Part shown: positions 36,111-44,286 of the stretch, piece after piece | Layout: every line of letters begins with the position of its first letter | How positions within the stretch are numbered: the stretch's first letter is position 1 | Assembly (NCBI RefSeq): GCF_051020515.1 | Contig: NZ_CP194857.1 | Span: 806,001-870,000 of the forward strand | Length of the DNA: 64,000 bases | Origin: CALKWS01 sp051020515 | GTDB taxonomy: Bacteria; Actinomycetota; Actinomycetes; Actinomycetales; Beutenbergiaceae | Reading direction: 5' to 3' | Program-made: the position numbers and the translations under genes | Notes under the pieces: generated by a model | Databases searched by the model: none | Told to the model about the DNA's origin: nothing | Seen by the model: only the letters and a program-made list of their open reading frames with translations

Positions 36111-37187
36111 TCAATCCACTTGCCGCGACCTCAACGCCTCCCTGGCGATCACTGGCAGGTACAGGCCCGGTACGGCACGAGCGCCACGCATCAGTCGGGC
36201 GGGCATCGCGCGGACCAGGCGCTCAGCGGTCGCGTCCGGGCGATGCAGATCCTCGGAGACGAACCTCAACACCACCCCTCCGGCCTCCCGGATGGCGTCC
36301 TCTCGGAGTTTCTCCTCGACCACGGCCTCGGCACCGCCGTCTGGCGTTTCTGCGTGGTACTTGATCCTCCCGTCGAACTCGGCATGAACGACCCAGCGCT
36401 CTGTACCGCCGCCGGACCTTCGGCGGTAGCACCAGGCCAGATCGCTGAAGTAGGTGCCGCGATCAGTCTGAGTTCGGAACTGAGCGACCGGCCGACCGAT
36501 GTCCCGGGAGACGGCGATCCAGCGCAGCACCGATTCACCCGGGGACTCCGCGAAGCCGTTGGCAGCCGACAGCACCGCCCTGGCCCGGACCCGGCCACGG
36601 CGTGCGCGACCTGATGCGAGGCGCTCGCACAGTTCCGCACGGATCCCCTCCATCCGCTCCTGCGATTCCGCACGCCGCCAGCGATCCGGCTTCGCAAGGA
36701 GCCGCAGCGCACTGTCAGCGACCACCAGCGCGTCGCGTGCGTGCAGCGTCCTGGCACAGTCGAGCACGGTGCGCTGCAGGGTGGTGACCGCCAACCCGTT
36801 GATCGTGGTGACATCGGAAGGCTCCAGATCGACCGTGTGCCGGAGCACGTCGGGTGCTCGTCTCGCGCCGTGACGCGTGGGCTGGATCAGATGGACCCGT
36901 TCGGGCGTCCGCCAGAGCGGACATCCGTGCAGCAGCGCCGCGCTCTCGTGACTGAGGATGCGTGGCTCGGCGGAAGCCCGGACTACCGCGACGCAGCGCG
37001 CCAGGGCGTACTGCTGCCGCGTCGCCCACGGTTCCGTCAGTGCCTGATCCACCACCATGTAGGCACCGTGGCGCACCCGGGCGATGGTGCCGGCACTGAG
37101 CAGGTCGGCGAGGTCGGCCTTCCCCAGTTCGGATCGGAGCATGACGCGCGGAAGGGACGGCGGTCCGGGCCCTCGTAGGCGTTCCAT
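36111..37187 (-). CDS. AbiEi antitoxin-like N-terminal domain / DUF559-like protein
   Basis: Protein of 358 aa of a type very common as orphans in actinobacteria. N-terminal winged-helix typical of AbiEi-type type IV antitoxins (LRSELGKADLADLLSAGTIARVRHGAYM), middle LSHESAALLHGCPLW...VHLIQPT, INGLAVTTLQRTVLDCARTL, and a C-terminal restriction-endonuclease-like DUF559-type segment (HAEFDGRIKYH, EKLREDAIREAGGVVLRF). No AbiEii toxin gene is adjacent, so it is probably not an active toxin-antitoxin pair. ATG 37187 chosen; upstream in-frame sequence is low-complexity. Unrelated to the flanking sugar genes. Confidence 0.75.
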   Translation of the reverse strand: MERLRGPGPPSLPRVMLRSELGKADLADLLSAGTIARVRHGAYMVVDQALTEPWATRQQYALARCVAVVRASAEPRILSHESAALLHGCPLWRTPERVHLIQPTRHGARRAPDVLRHTVDLEPSDVTTINGLAVTTLQRTVLDCARTLHARDALVVADSALRLLAKPDRWRRAESQERMEGIRAELCERLASGRARRGRVRARAVLSAANGFAESPGESVLRWIAVSRDIGRPVAQFRTQTDRGTYFSDLAWCYRRRSGGGTERWVVHAEFDGRIKYHAETPDGGAEAVVEEKLREDAIREAGGVVLRFVSEDLHRPDATAERLVRAMPARLMRGARAVPGLYLPVIAREALRSRQVD

Positions 37188-37432
37188 GACTGGCAGCCTC
37201 GCCGGTCGTGCGCAGGCGGGCGATGAACCGCCCGCCCGCTGTGGACACCCTTTCCCTATCCCCACCCCGCTGAGCCGAGATCGCCACCCCTCAACCCGCC
37301 GCCGCCACCCCACCGGCCCACCACCAGCCCACCGATCCGGAGGCGACTGCGCGGCATATGGATCGAGTTCGCCGGAGAGGTTCCGCTACTTCGCGGCATT
37401 CGCCGCGACGTCAGCGCCGCCGCCCGGGTGGG

Positions 37433-37511
37433 GGTGGGGCGGCTGCCGGGTGGGGCGGCTGCCGGGTGGGGCGGCTGCCGGGTGGGGCGGCTGCCGGGTG
37501 GGCGGCTGCCG
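37433..37511. repeat. 16-bp tandem repeat, about 5 copies, in a 437-bp non-coding gap
   Basis: Unit GGTGGGGCGGCTGCCG repeats four times exactly (37433, 37449, 37465, 37481), with a fifth copy lacking one G (37497-37511). It lies in the gene-free stretch 37188-37624. The remainder of that stretch is C/G-rich low complexity, with a strong hairpin directly after the repeat. No gene or promoter is evident on either strand. Confidence 0.9.
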
Positions 37512-37512
37512 T

Positions 37513-37561
37513 GGGGTTGACCCCGGTTTCTGGTCAGTGACCGGAAACCGGGGTCAACCCC
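37513..37561. terminator. long perfect hairpin downstream of the rhamnose operon
   Basis: Left arm from 37513 (GGGGTTGACCCCGGTTTC, 18 bp) pairs exactly with the right arm ending at 37561; only one mismatch in 21 and a 7-nt loop TCAGTGA. The stem itself contains the GGGGTTGACCCC palindrome. It is 64 bp beyond the rhaM stop, so it can terminate the rhaI-rhaD-rhaB-rhaM transcript. Its length and perfection also fit a dispersed intergenic (REP-like) element. Confidence 0.7.
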
Positions 37562-37624
37562 AAGCGAGCGGATGGTGGGTGTGGCGGGTGTGGGGTGGGC
37601 GGCGGGCGATGGCGTGCGTGCGGT

Positions 37625-37984
37625 TCAGTCGCCGGCGGGCGTGGTGCTCAGGCCGGCGGCAGCGAGTTGGTCCTCGAGGTGGAAGACCTCCTCGAGGAGA
37701 ACGAAACCCTCATCGGGGTTGCCGGAGTCGACGAAGAACTCGCTCATCGCGGCCTGCCAGCGCCCGTTCACCTCGGTGGCGGCCATCGCCTCCTGGGCGG
37801 CACGATAATCCTCGGACTCGAAGTGACCCACCAGCAGACCGTCCTGCGACAGGTAGAGCGAGTAGTTGCGCCACCCGGAGTCTCGCAGCGCCGCGAGCAT
37901 GTCCGGCCAGACGGCGGCATGAGCGCGGCGGTACTCATCCAACCGGTCCGGGCGCACGCGGGAGGTGAAGCAGTAGCGGGTCAT
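37625..37984 (-). CDS. rhaM: L-rhamnose mutarotase
   Basis: Interconverts alpha and beta anomers of L-rhamnose. 119 aa, ferredoxin-like fold of the RhaM/RhaU family: YCFTSRVRPDRLDEYRRAHAAVWPDML with catalytic His22, NYSLYLSQDGLLVGHFESED, then the WQ and EEVFHL segments. A C-terminal extension of 10-12 residues is present. ATG 37984 is preceded by AAGGAG. Last gene of the rhamnose operon, 85 bp after rhaB. Confidence 0.93.
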   Translation of the reverse strand: MTRYCFTSRVRPDRLDEYRRAHAAVWPDMLAALRDSGWRNYSLYLSQDGLLVGHFESEDYRAAQEAMAATEVNGRWQAAMSEFFVDSGNPDEGFVLLEEVFHLEDQLAAAGLSTTPAGD

Positions 37985-38069
37985 CGCGGATCTCCTTGAA
38001 CGTGGGTTGGCGTGGGTCGGGCGTGGGTTGGTGGGAGTTCGGCGGGCTTCTGCGTGGGCTGGGCGTGGC

Positions 38070-39599
38070 TCAGGTGCGCGAGGTCGAGGGCGGCAGCCGT
38101 TGCTCCGCCCGGCCCCAACGCTCGGCCGCCCCCGGGGCCGGGTTGTAGGTCGCGGTGGACACGCTCGCGGCAACCACGCTGCGCAGGTCCTCCAGAGTCC
38201 CCTCGAGCACCCCCACGGCGCGGGCCTGCGCCACCACGTTCCCCAGGGCGGTGGACTCGGCCGGGCCGGCCACTACCGGCAGCCCGGTCGCGTCGGCAGC
38301 CAACTGGCACAGCAGCGCGTTCCGGGAACCACCACCCACCAGGTGCACCCGGCGCACCGGGCGGGAGGTCAACTCGACCGCCGCGCGCACACTGCGGCGA
38401 TAGGCCAGGGCCAGCGAGTCCAGCACCGTACGGGTGATCTGCGCCGGGCTGACCGGATCCGGTTCGCCCCGCTCGACGGCGTGAGCACGGATCCGTTCGG
38501 GCATGTCGCCCGGGGGCAGGAACGCCGGATCGTCGGCGTCGATCAGGGTGCGGAGCGGCTCGGCCCGGGCGGCCGCGTCGAGCAGGCGGGTCAAGTCCGC
38601 ATCCTCACCCGCCCCGGCCCAGATCCGCTGACTCTCCTGCAGCAGCCACAATCCCATCACGTTGCGCAGGAAGCGCACCCGGCCGTCCAATCCGAGTTCG
38701 TTGGTGAAGTTGGCCTCCCGGGCAGTCTCGGTGAGCACCGGCTCGCCCACCTCCACCCCGACCAGAGACCACGTGCCGCAGGAGATGTAGGCGAAGTCGG
38801 AACTGGTGGCCGGGATGCCGGCCACTGCCGAGGCGGTGTCGTGGGATCCCACCGCGATCACCGGCACCGGGCCCAGCCCCGTCGTCTGCTGGGCCTGCTC
38901 GGTCAACGGCCCGAGCACGTGGCCGGGTTCGACCAGGGGTGGGAACAGATCGGTCGGCAGGCCCAGTCGACCGAGCAGATCAGCCGACCAAGCCGGCCCG
39001 TCCTGGTCCAACAACCCGGTGGTGGAGGCGTTCGTCGTCTCGCTGGCCTGCACTCCGGTGAGCCGGTAGCCGAGCAGGTCCGGCAGTAGCAGCGCCCGGG
39101 CCGGGAGCGGGGTGGACGACGACGTGGGTGCGGCGAGCAGACCGGTGCGCTTCTCCGCTGCGAGCTGGAAGATCGTGTTGAACGGCTGATGGGCGATCCC
39201 GGAGATCGCGTACAACTCACCCGGGTCGGCCAGCGCGTGCACCTCTGACACGGCCTGCCCGCCCCGAGCATCGCGATAGGCGACCGGTTGTGCCAGCAGG
39301 GCACCGTCGTCGTCGATCAGTCCGTAGTCCACCGCCCAGGAGTCGATCCCGATACCGAGCAGTGGGCCATCGTCGCCCGCCGCCCGCAGGCCCGACAGGA
39401 TCTGCTCGTACAGTCCCTCCAGGTCCCAGCGCAGCACGCCGGTGGAGTCATACCGTGCCTCGTTGGGGAAGCGCGCCACCTGGCGCATCTTGACCTGTGG
39501 GCGATCGGAGGTGCCGGTGATCTCGGCCCGGATCACCCTCCCCGAGGATGCCCCCAGGTCGACCGCCGCGAATGCCGGTACCGCCGGCGTGCTGGTCAT
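38070..39599 (-). CDS. rhaB: L-rhamnulokinase
   Basis: FGGY kinase of 509 aa that phosphorylates L-rhamnulose at C1. FAAVDLGASSGRVIRAEI at the N terminus, GIGIDSWAVDYGLID, AYRDARGGQAV, FNTIFQLAAEK, ETTNASTTGLLDQDG, VGSHDTASAVAGIP, YISCGTWSLVGVE and VHLVGGGSRNALLCQLAAD: the complete RhaB pattern. ATG 39599 lies 19 bp after the aldolase-dehydrogenase stop. The gene is intact. Confidence 0.96.
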   Translation of the reverse strand: MTSTPAVPAFAAVDLGASSGRVIRAEITGTSDRPQVKMRQVARFPNEARYDSTGVLRWDLEGLYEQILSGLRAAGDDGPLLGIGIDSWAVDYGLIDDDGALLAQPVAYRDARGGQAVSEVHALADPGELYAISGIAHQPFNTIFQLAAEKRTGLLAAPTSSSTPLPARALLLPDLLGYRLTGVQASETTNASTTGLLDQDGPAWSADLLGRLGLPTDLFPPLVEPGHVLGPLTEQAQQTTGLGPVPVIAVGSHDTASAVAGIPATSSDFAYISCGTWSLVGVEVGEPVLTETAREANFTNELGLDGRVRFLRNVMGLWLLQESQRIWAGAGEDADLTRLLDAAARAEPLRTLIDADDPAFLPPGDMPERIRAHAVERGEPDPVSPAQITRTVLDSLALAYRRSVRAAVELTSRPVRRVHLVGGGSRNALLCQLAADATGLPVVAGPAESTALGNVVAQARAVGVLEGTLEDLRSVVAASVSTATYNPAPGAAERWGRAEQRLPPSTSRT

Positions 39600-39618
39600 C
39601 ACTACCCCCGGGCGCGAT

Positions 39619-41667
39619 TCAGCGCAGGAACGCCGCAGCCACCCCGGAATCGACCGGGATGTGCAGGCCGGTGGTCTGGGACAGGTCGGCGCCGGTGAGG
39701 GCGGCGACCGCCGCGGCCACATGCTCGGGCAGCACCTCGCGCTTCAGCAGGGTGCGCTGGGCGTAGTAGGCGCCGAGCTCGGACTCGGGGACCCCGTACA
39801 CCGCCGCGCGCTGGGCACCCCAGCCGCCGGCGAAGATGCCGCTGCCGCGCACCACTCCGTCGGGATTGATGCCGTTGACGCGGATCCCGTGCTCGCCCAG
39901 TTCGGCAGCGAGCAGGCGTACCTGGTGGGCCTGGTCGGCCTTGGTGGCGGAGTAGGCGATGTTGTTCGGGCCGGCGAACACCGCGTTCTTGGAGGCGATG
40001 TAGATGATGTCCCCACCGATCCCCTGGGCGATCATCGCCCGGGCCGCCTCACGGGAGACGAGGAAGGACCCCCGGGCCATCACGTCGTGCTGGGTGTCCC
40101 AGTCCGCTGCAGTGGTCTCCAGCAGCGGCTTGGAGATGGACAGCCCGGCGTTGTTGACCACCAGGTCCACGCCCCCGAAGGCCAGGGCGGCCTGGCCGAT
40201 CAGGTCGGCCACGGCGTCCTCTTCGGTGACGTCGGCGGCTACGGCCACGGCCACGTCCGGGCCACCGAGTTCGGTCGCCAGATCCTGTGCTGCTTCGGCG
40301 TCGCGGTCGGCGATGACGACGCAGGCGCCCTCGGCCACGAGTCGCTGGGCGATCGCCTTGCCGATGCCCGAGGCGCCTCCGGTGACCAGACCGATGCGGG
40401 TGGCGAGCGTTTTGGGCTTGGGCATGCGCTGAAGCTTGGCTTCCTCCAGCGCCCAGTACTCGATGCGGAACTTCTCGGATTCATCGATCGGCGCGTAGGT
40501 GGAGATCGCCTCGGCGCCGCGCATCACGTTGATGGCGTTGACGTAGAACTCCCCGGCCACGCGGGCAGTCTGCTTGTCCTTTCCGAAGGAGAACATCCCC
40601 ACCCCGGGCACCAGCACGATCGCCGGGTCCGCCCCTCGCATCGCCGGGGAGTCGGCATCGGCGTGCCGCTGGTAATACCCGGCGTAGTCCTCGCGGTAGG
40701 CAGCGTGCAGTTCGTGCAACCGCTCGACGGCCTGCTCCAGCGGCGCCTCCGCGGGAAGGTCGAGCACCAGCGGCTTGACCTTGGTGCGAAGGAAGTGATC
40801 GGGGCAGGAGGTGCCCAGTTCGGCCAGCGCGGTGAGTTTGTCCCGGGCCAGGAACTCCAGCACCACGTCGGAGTCGGTGAAGTGGCCGACCTGCGGCCGG
40901 TCGGCCGAGGCGATGCCCCGGATCACCGGTGCCAGCGCGGCCGCGCGCGCACGGCGCTGCTCCGGTGCCAACGGTTCATATCCCGGGCGCTGGGCCCCGA
41001 AGGGGTGCTCGTCGCGTCCGGCCAGGTCCGCCGTGGCCTGCTCGATGTACTCCTCGGCCATCCGGATGATCTTCAGGGAACGCTCCTCGACCTGGTCGGA
41101 GGTTTCGCCCCAGGCGGTGATACCGTGCCCGCCCAGGATGCAGCCGATCGCCTGCGGGTTCTCCTCCTTGATCGCGGCGATGTCCAGGCCGAGCTGGAAT
41201 CCCGGGCGGCGCCAGGGCACCCAGACCACCTCGTCGCCGTAGATGCGACGGGTGAGGTCCTCCCCGTCCACCGCGGTGGCCACGGCGATGCCGGCGTCGG
41301 GATGCAGGTGGTCCACGTGGTCGGCCTCCACCAGGGCGTGCATCGCGGTGTCGATCGAAGGCGCAGCCCCGCCCTTGCCGTGCAGGCAGTAGTCGAACGC
41401 GGCGACCATCTCATCCTCACGGTCCACGCCCGGATACACCTGCGGCAGGGCGCGCAGGCGGTCCATTCGCAGCACTGCCAGGTTGCTCTTGGTCAGCGTG
41501 CCCAGGTCACCGCCGGAGCCCTTGACCCACAGCAGCTCCACGTCGTCACCGGTGACCGGGTCCGGTGCCGAAGCCTTGGCGGAGGTGTTGCCACCGGCGT
41601 AGTTGGTGATCCGCGGGTCCGAACCGAGCCGGTTGGACCGCGCGACCAGATCGTCGACGGTACCCAT
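39619..41667 (-). CDS. rhaD: bifunctional rhamnulose-1-phosphate aldolase / lactaldehyde dehydrogenase
   Basis: Protein of 682 aa. The N-terminal half is a class II aldolase: NYAGGNTSAKA, WVKGSGGDLG, HVDHLHPDAGIAVATA with Zn-ligand histidines and GGHGITAWGET. The C-terminal part, from about residue 430, is an SDR: IGLVTGGASGIGKAIAQ, VVNNAG and catalytic YSATK. The fusion splits rhamnulose-1-phosphate into DHAP and L-lactaldehyde and oxidises the aldehyde; it is a known RhaEW/YuxG-type arrangement. ATG 41667 overlaps the rhaI stop. This fusion is genuine: no frameshift separates the domains. Confidence 0.95.
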   Translation of the reverse strand: MGTVDDLVARSNRLGSDPRITNYAGGNTSAKASAPDPVTGDDVELLWVKGSGGDLGTLTKSNLAVLRMDRLRALPQVYPGVDREDEMVAAFDYCLHGKGGAAPSIDTAMHALVEADHVDHLHPDAGIAVATAVDGEDLTRRIYGDEVVWVPWRRPGFQLGLDIAAIKEENPQAIGCILGGHGITAWGETSDQVEERSLKIIRMAEEYIEQATADLAGRDEHPFGAQRPGYEPLAPEQRRARAAALAPVIRGIASADRPQVGHFTDSDVVLEFLARDKLTALAELGTSCPDHFLRTKVKPLVLDLPAEAPLEQAVERLHELHAAYREDYAGYYQRHADADSPAMRGADPAIVLVPGVGMFSFGKDKQTARVAGEFYVNAINVMRGAEAISTYAPIDESEKFRIEYWALEEAKLQRMPKPKTLATRIGLVTGGASGIGKAIAQRLVAEGACVVIADRDAEAAQDLATELGGPDVAVAVAADVTEEDAVADLIGQAALAFGGVDLVVNNAGLSISKPLLETTAADWDTQHDVMARGSFLVSREAARAMIAQGIGGDIIYIASKNAVFAGPNNIAYSATKADQAHQVRLLAAELGEHGIRVNGINPDGVVRGSGIFAGGWGAQRAAVYGVPESELGAYYAQRTLLKREVLPEHVAAAVAALTGADLSQTTGLHIPVDSGVAAAFLR

Positions 41668-42848
41668 CAGGCCCCCCATCCTGCCTGCGTCCCGCCCACC
41701 CGTGCGGCCGCGACCTCGGCGGCATAGCCAGAGGCGGCGAAGGCCGCCATCGGGTCGGGGTCCAGGCCCTGGCCGGCGCGTAGTTCGGCGAGCATCGGGC
41801 GCACGTCGGTGTTGTAGGCATCCATCAGCACCCCGTGGGCTCCGAGTACGTCCTGGGCCTGTTGGGCCGCTGTGAGTGCCTCGGAGTCCACCAAGAGCGC
41901 CTTGGCGGTAGCCTCCTGGACGTTCATCACCGAGCGGATCTGGCCAGGAATCTTCTCCTCGATGTTGTGGCACTGATCAAGCATGAAGTTCACCCCCGCT
42001 TCGGGCTTGAGCGCATCGGCCTGGACGATCTCGTGCATGATCCGGAACAGTTGGAACGGGTCCGCGGAGCCGACCATCAGATCGTCGTCGGCGTAGAAGC
42101 GTGAGTTGAAGTCGAAGGCACCCAGGCGACCCTGGCGCAGCAGTTGCATCACGATGAACTCGATGTTGGTCCCCGGTGCGTGGTGCCCGGTGTCCAGCAC
42201 CACGGTGGCGCGCTCGCCCAGGGCCAGGCAGTGCAACAGGGCGGTGCCCCAGTCCGGGATATCGGTGGAGTAGAACGCCGGCTCGAAGAACTTGTACTCC
42301 AGCACCAACGTGTGGTCGGAGTCCATCGCGGCGTAGATTTCGGCCAGGGACTCGGCCAGGCGGTCCTGGCGGGCCCGCAGGGAGTCCTGGCCGGCATAGT
42401 TGGTACCGTCCGGGAGCCAGAGTTTGAGCTCCTTCGAGCCCGTGGCCCGCATCACGTCCAGGCACTGCATGTGGTGGTCGATGGCCTTGCGCCGGATGCG
42501 CTCATCGGAGTGGGTCAGCGAGGAGAGCCGGAAGTCGGCGTCCTGGAAGAGGTTGGCGTTGATCATGCCGATGGTCAGGCCGTGGTCATCGGCATGGCGG
42601 GCCAGATCGGAGAAGTCATCGACCAGGTCCCACGGGATGTGCAGCGACACCCGAGGCGTGATGCCGGTGTACTTGTGCACCTGGGCGGCGTCGGCAATCT
42701 TCTCGTAGGGATCCCGCGGAACACCCTCGGTGGTGAATACGCGGAACCGGGTCCCTGAGTTGCCGAACGCCCAGGAGGGCAGTTCCACGGTTTGCTCGGA
42801 CAGTGCCGCCGTCGCGGCGCTCTGCCTACTCGACTGGTCGTTCATCAC
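41667..42848 (-). CDS. rhaI: L-rhamnose isomerase (RhaI type)
   Basis: TIM-barrel ketol isomerase of 393 aa converting L-rhamnose to L-rhamnulose. VSLHIPWDLVDDFSDLARHADDHGLTIGMINANLFQD, KELKLWLPDGTNYAGQDS, LEYKFFEPAFYSTDIPDWG with metal-binding Glu, VVLDTGHHAPGTNIEFIV, FDFNSRFYADDDLMVGS. This is the Pseudomonas-type RhaI, not the E. coli RhaA. First gene of the operon, divergent from a LacI gene. MMND: start 42848 or 42845. Confidence 0.94.
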   Translation of the reverse strand: MMNDQSSRQSAATAALSEQTVELPSWAFGNSGTRFRVFTTEGVPRDPYEKIADAAQVHKYTGITPRVSLHIPWDLVDDFSDLARHADDHGLTIGMINANLFQDADFRLSSLTHSDERIRRKAIDHHMQCLDVMRATGSKELKLWLPDGTNYAGQDSLRARQDRLAESLAEIYAAMDSDHTLVLEYKFFEPAFYSTDIPDWGTALLHCLALGERATVVLDTGHHAPGTNIEFIVMQLLRQGRLGAFDFNSRFYADDDLMVGSADPFQLFRIMHEIVQADALKPEAGVNFMLDQCHNIEEKIPGQIRSVMNVQEATAKALLVDSEALTAAQQAQDVLGAHGVLMDAYNTDVRPMLAELRAGQGLDPDPMAAFAASGYAAEVAAARVGGTQAGWGA

Positions 42849-42904
42849 CGAATCCTCATTAATTCCGGAGCCCCAGGCCGTCGGCCCATGCGCCCGTCAG
42901 CCTA

Positions 42905-42916
42905 TGAAACGTTTCA
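42905..42916. promoter_or_regulatory. LacI-type operator TGAAACGTTTCA upstream of rhaI
   Basis: Perfect 12-bp palindrome centred on CG, the classical shape of LacI/GalR operators, 57 bp upstream of rhaI in the divergent spacer with the LacI gene at 43084. An AATTAATTCC stretch 42858-42868 is a possible AT-rich promoter element. Best candidate for the rhamnose repressor site. Confidence 0.75.
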
Positions 42917-42954
42917 GTCAAATCTAGGCCCTTCGCTCCCCTCCGTGCAACCGT

Positions 42955-43000
42955 TCTACGCCAAATTATTGCCGGTCTCTACGCCAAATTGTTGCCGGTC
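42955..43000. repeat. two adjacent 23-bp direct repeats in the rhaI/LacI spacer
   Basis: TCTACGCCAAATTATTGCCG plus GTC (42955-42977) is followed without a gap by a copy differing at one base (G for A), 42978-43000. The copies are AT-rich relative to the genome and lie between the palindromic operator and the regulator start. They could be a second activator-type binding site or a duplicated promoter element. Confidence 0.85.
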
Positions 43001-43083
43001 CGTTGCCTGATGCGCGCGCGACGCAGGGCGGCCGAGATCTCCTCGACCGTGCCGCAGCGGCGTAGACTCTCGCGAATCCAGCG

Positions 43084-44133
43084 ATGAACAGGACCTCGAT
43101 GACGACCACCCACGGCCCCCGGACCGCCCGCCGACCGAGCGTGACCGACGTCGCCAAGTTGGCCAACGTGTCCGTCGGCACGGTGTCCAACGTGCTGAAC
43201 CGCCCTGAACGCGTGGCCGACGCGACCCGGACTCGGGTAGAAAAGGCGATCGCGGCTCTGTCGTTCGTCCCGAACGCCTCCGCCCGCCAGTTGCGCGCGG
43301 GCACGATCACCACGGTGGGGGCGGTGCTGCTGGACATCCGCAACCCCTTCTTCACCGACATGGCACGCGGTATCGAGGACCGGATCGCCCTGGATGACCG
43401 CACCCTGATGCTGGCCAGTTCCGATGAGGACCCCAAGCGGGAGATGCGATACCTTCGCCTGTTCGAGGAGCACGGCGTCAGCGGTCTGCTCGTGGTGCCC
43501 TCCACGACCGAGATCGACCACCTGCTCGCGATCGTCGACCGCGGCCTGGACGTGGTGCTGCTCGACTCCCCCTCACCTACCCCTCGCATCTCCTCCGTCG
43601 CCGTGGACAACATCGAGGGTGGCAAGCTGGCCGCTCAGCATCTGCTGGCGATGGGGCACGAGGAGATCACGTTCATCAACGGCCCGCACAGCATCCGCCA
43701 GTGCCGCGACCGGTTCGCCGGTGTGGAACTCGCCGTCCAGGAGGCGGGCAGGGACCCGGCCGAGGTGATCACCGAGCTGACGATCTCGAGCCTGGACGCC
43801 GACGGCGGCGAGTTGGCCATCTCCCGCGTGCTCGATGAGCAGGGCGACGCGGCGCCGTCGGCGGTCTTCTGCGTCAATGACCTGGTCGCGATCGGGGTGC
43901 AGCGCACCATGCGCCGCCGCGGCCTCGAGATGGTGGGGCACATGGCGATCGTGGGCTACGACGACATCGACATCGCCAGCGAGCTCGCCCTGCCGCTGAC
44001 GTCGGTTCGCCAGCCGCACCACGAACTCGGCTACCGCGCCGCCGACATCCTGATGACCGCGGGGACACCCGAGCACGTGGTCTTCCAACCGCAGTTGGTG
44101 GTCCGCGCCTCCTCCGACCCCGCATCCGGCTGA
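43084..44133 (+). CDS. LacI family regulator, probable L-rhamnose repressor
   Basis: Protein of 349 aa. HTH VTDVAKLANVSVGTVSNVLNRPERVADATRTRVEKAI, hinge FVPNASARQLRAGTITTVGA, effector domain LLDIRNPFFTDMARGIED, GLLVVPSTTEIDHLL, AVDNIEGGKLAAQHLLAMGH, VFCVNDLVAIGVQRTMRRRG, IVGYDDIDIASELALPLTSVRQPHHELG. Divergent from rhaI with a TGAAACGTTTCA palindrome between them, hence the assignment. ATG 43084 or 43099. Confidence 0.92.
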   Translation: MNRTSMTTTHGPRTARRPSVTDVAKLANVSVGTVSNVLNRPERVADATRTRVEKAIAALSFVPNASARQLRAGTITTVGAVLLDIRNPFFTDMARGIEDRIALDDRTLMLASSDEDPKREMRYLRLFEEHGVSGLLVVPSTTEIDHLLAIVDRGLDVVLLDSPSPTPRISSVAVDNIEGGKLAAQHLLAMGHEEITFINGPHSIRQCRDRFAGVELAVQEAGRDPAEVITELTISSLDADGGELAISRVLDEQGDAAPSAVFCVNDLVAIGVQRTMRRRGLEMVGHMAIVGYDDIDIASELALPLTSVRQPHHELGYRAADILMTAGTPEHVVFQPQLVVRASSDPASG

Positions 44134-44211
44134 GTTCTGCAGCGCCGGTCTCGCGTCCTCAGCGGTGCCCCCGTCTCCGGGTCCCCGGCGCCACCGCCCG
44201 AGCATGCCGAC

Positions 44212-44247
44212 GGCCCGGGTCGGCTCAATCGTGGGCCGACCCGGGCC
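44212..44247. terminator. bidirectional terminator between the LacI gene and the GH51 gene
   Basis: Perfect 13-bp stem GGCCCGGGTCGGC / GCCGACCCGGGCC with a 10-nt loop, between two convergent stops (44133 and 44287). It should end the LacI transcript and the araB-araD-araA-GH51 transcript. Confidence 0.75.
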
Positions 44248-44286
44248 GCGTTCGCTGAACCCGCCCCGGGTGGGGCGGGCGGGTGA

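Noticed and set aside
37433..37511. CRISPR array
   Set aside because: The 16-bp units are contiguous with no spacers, and no cas genes are nearby.
39619..41667. RhaD aldolase-dehydrogenase fusion suspected as another artefact
   Set aside because: Both domains are continuous in one frame with a conserved linker, and this bifunctional form is a known family; accepted as real.
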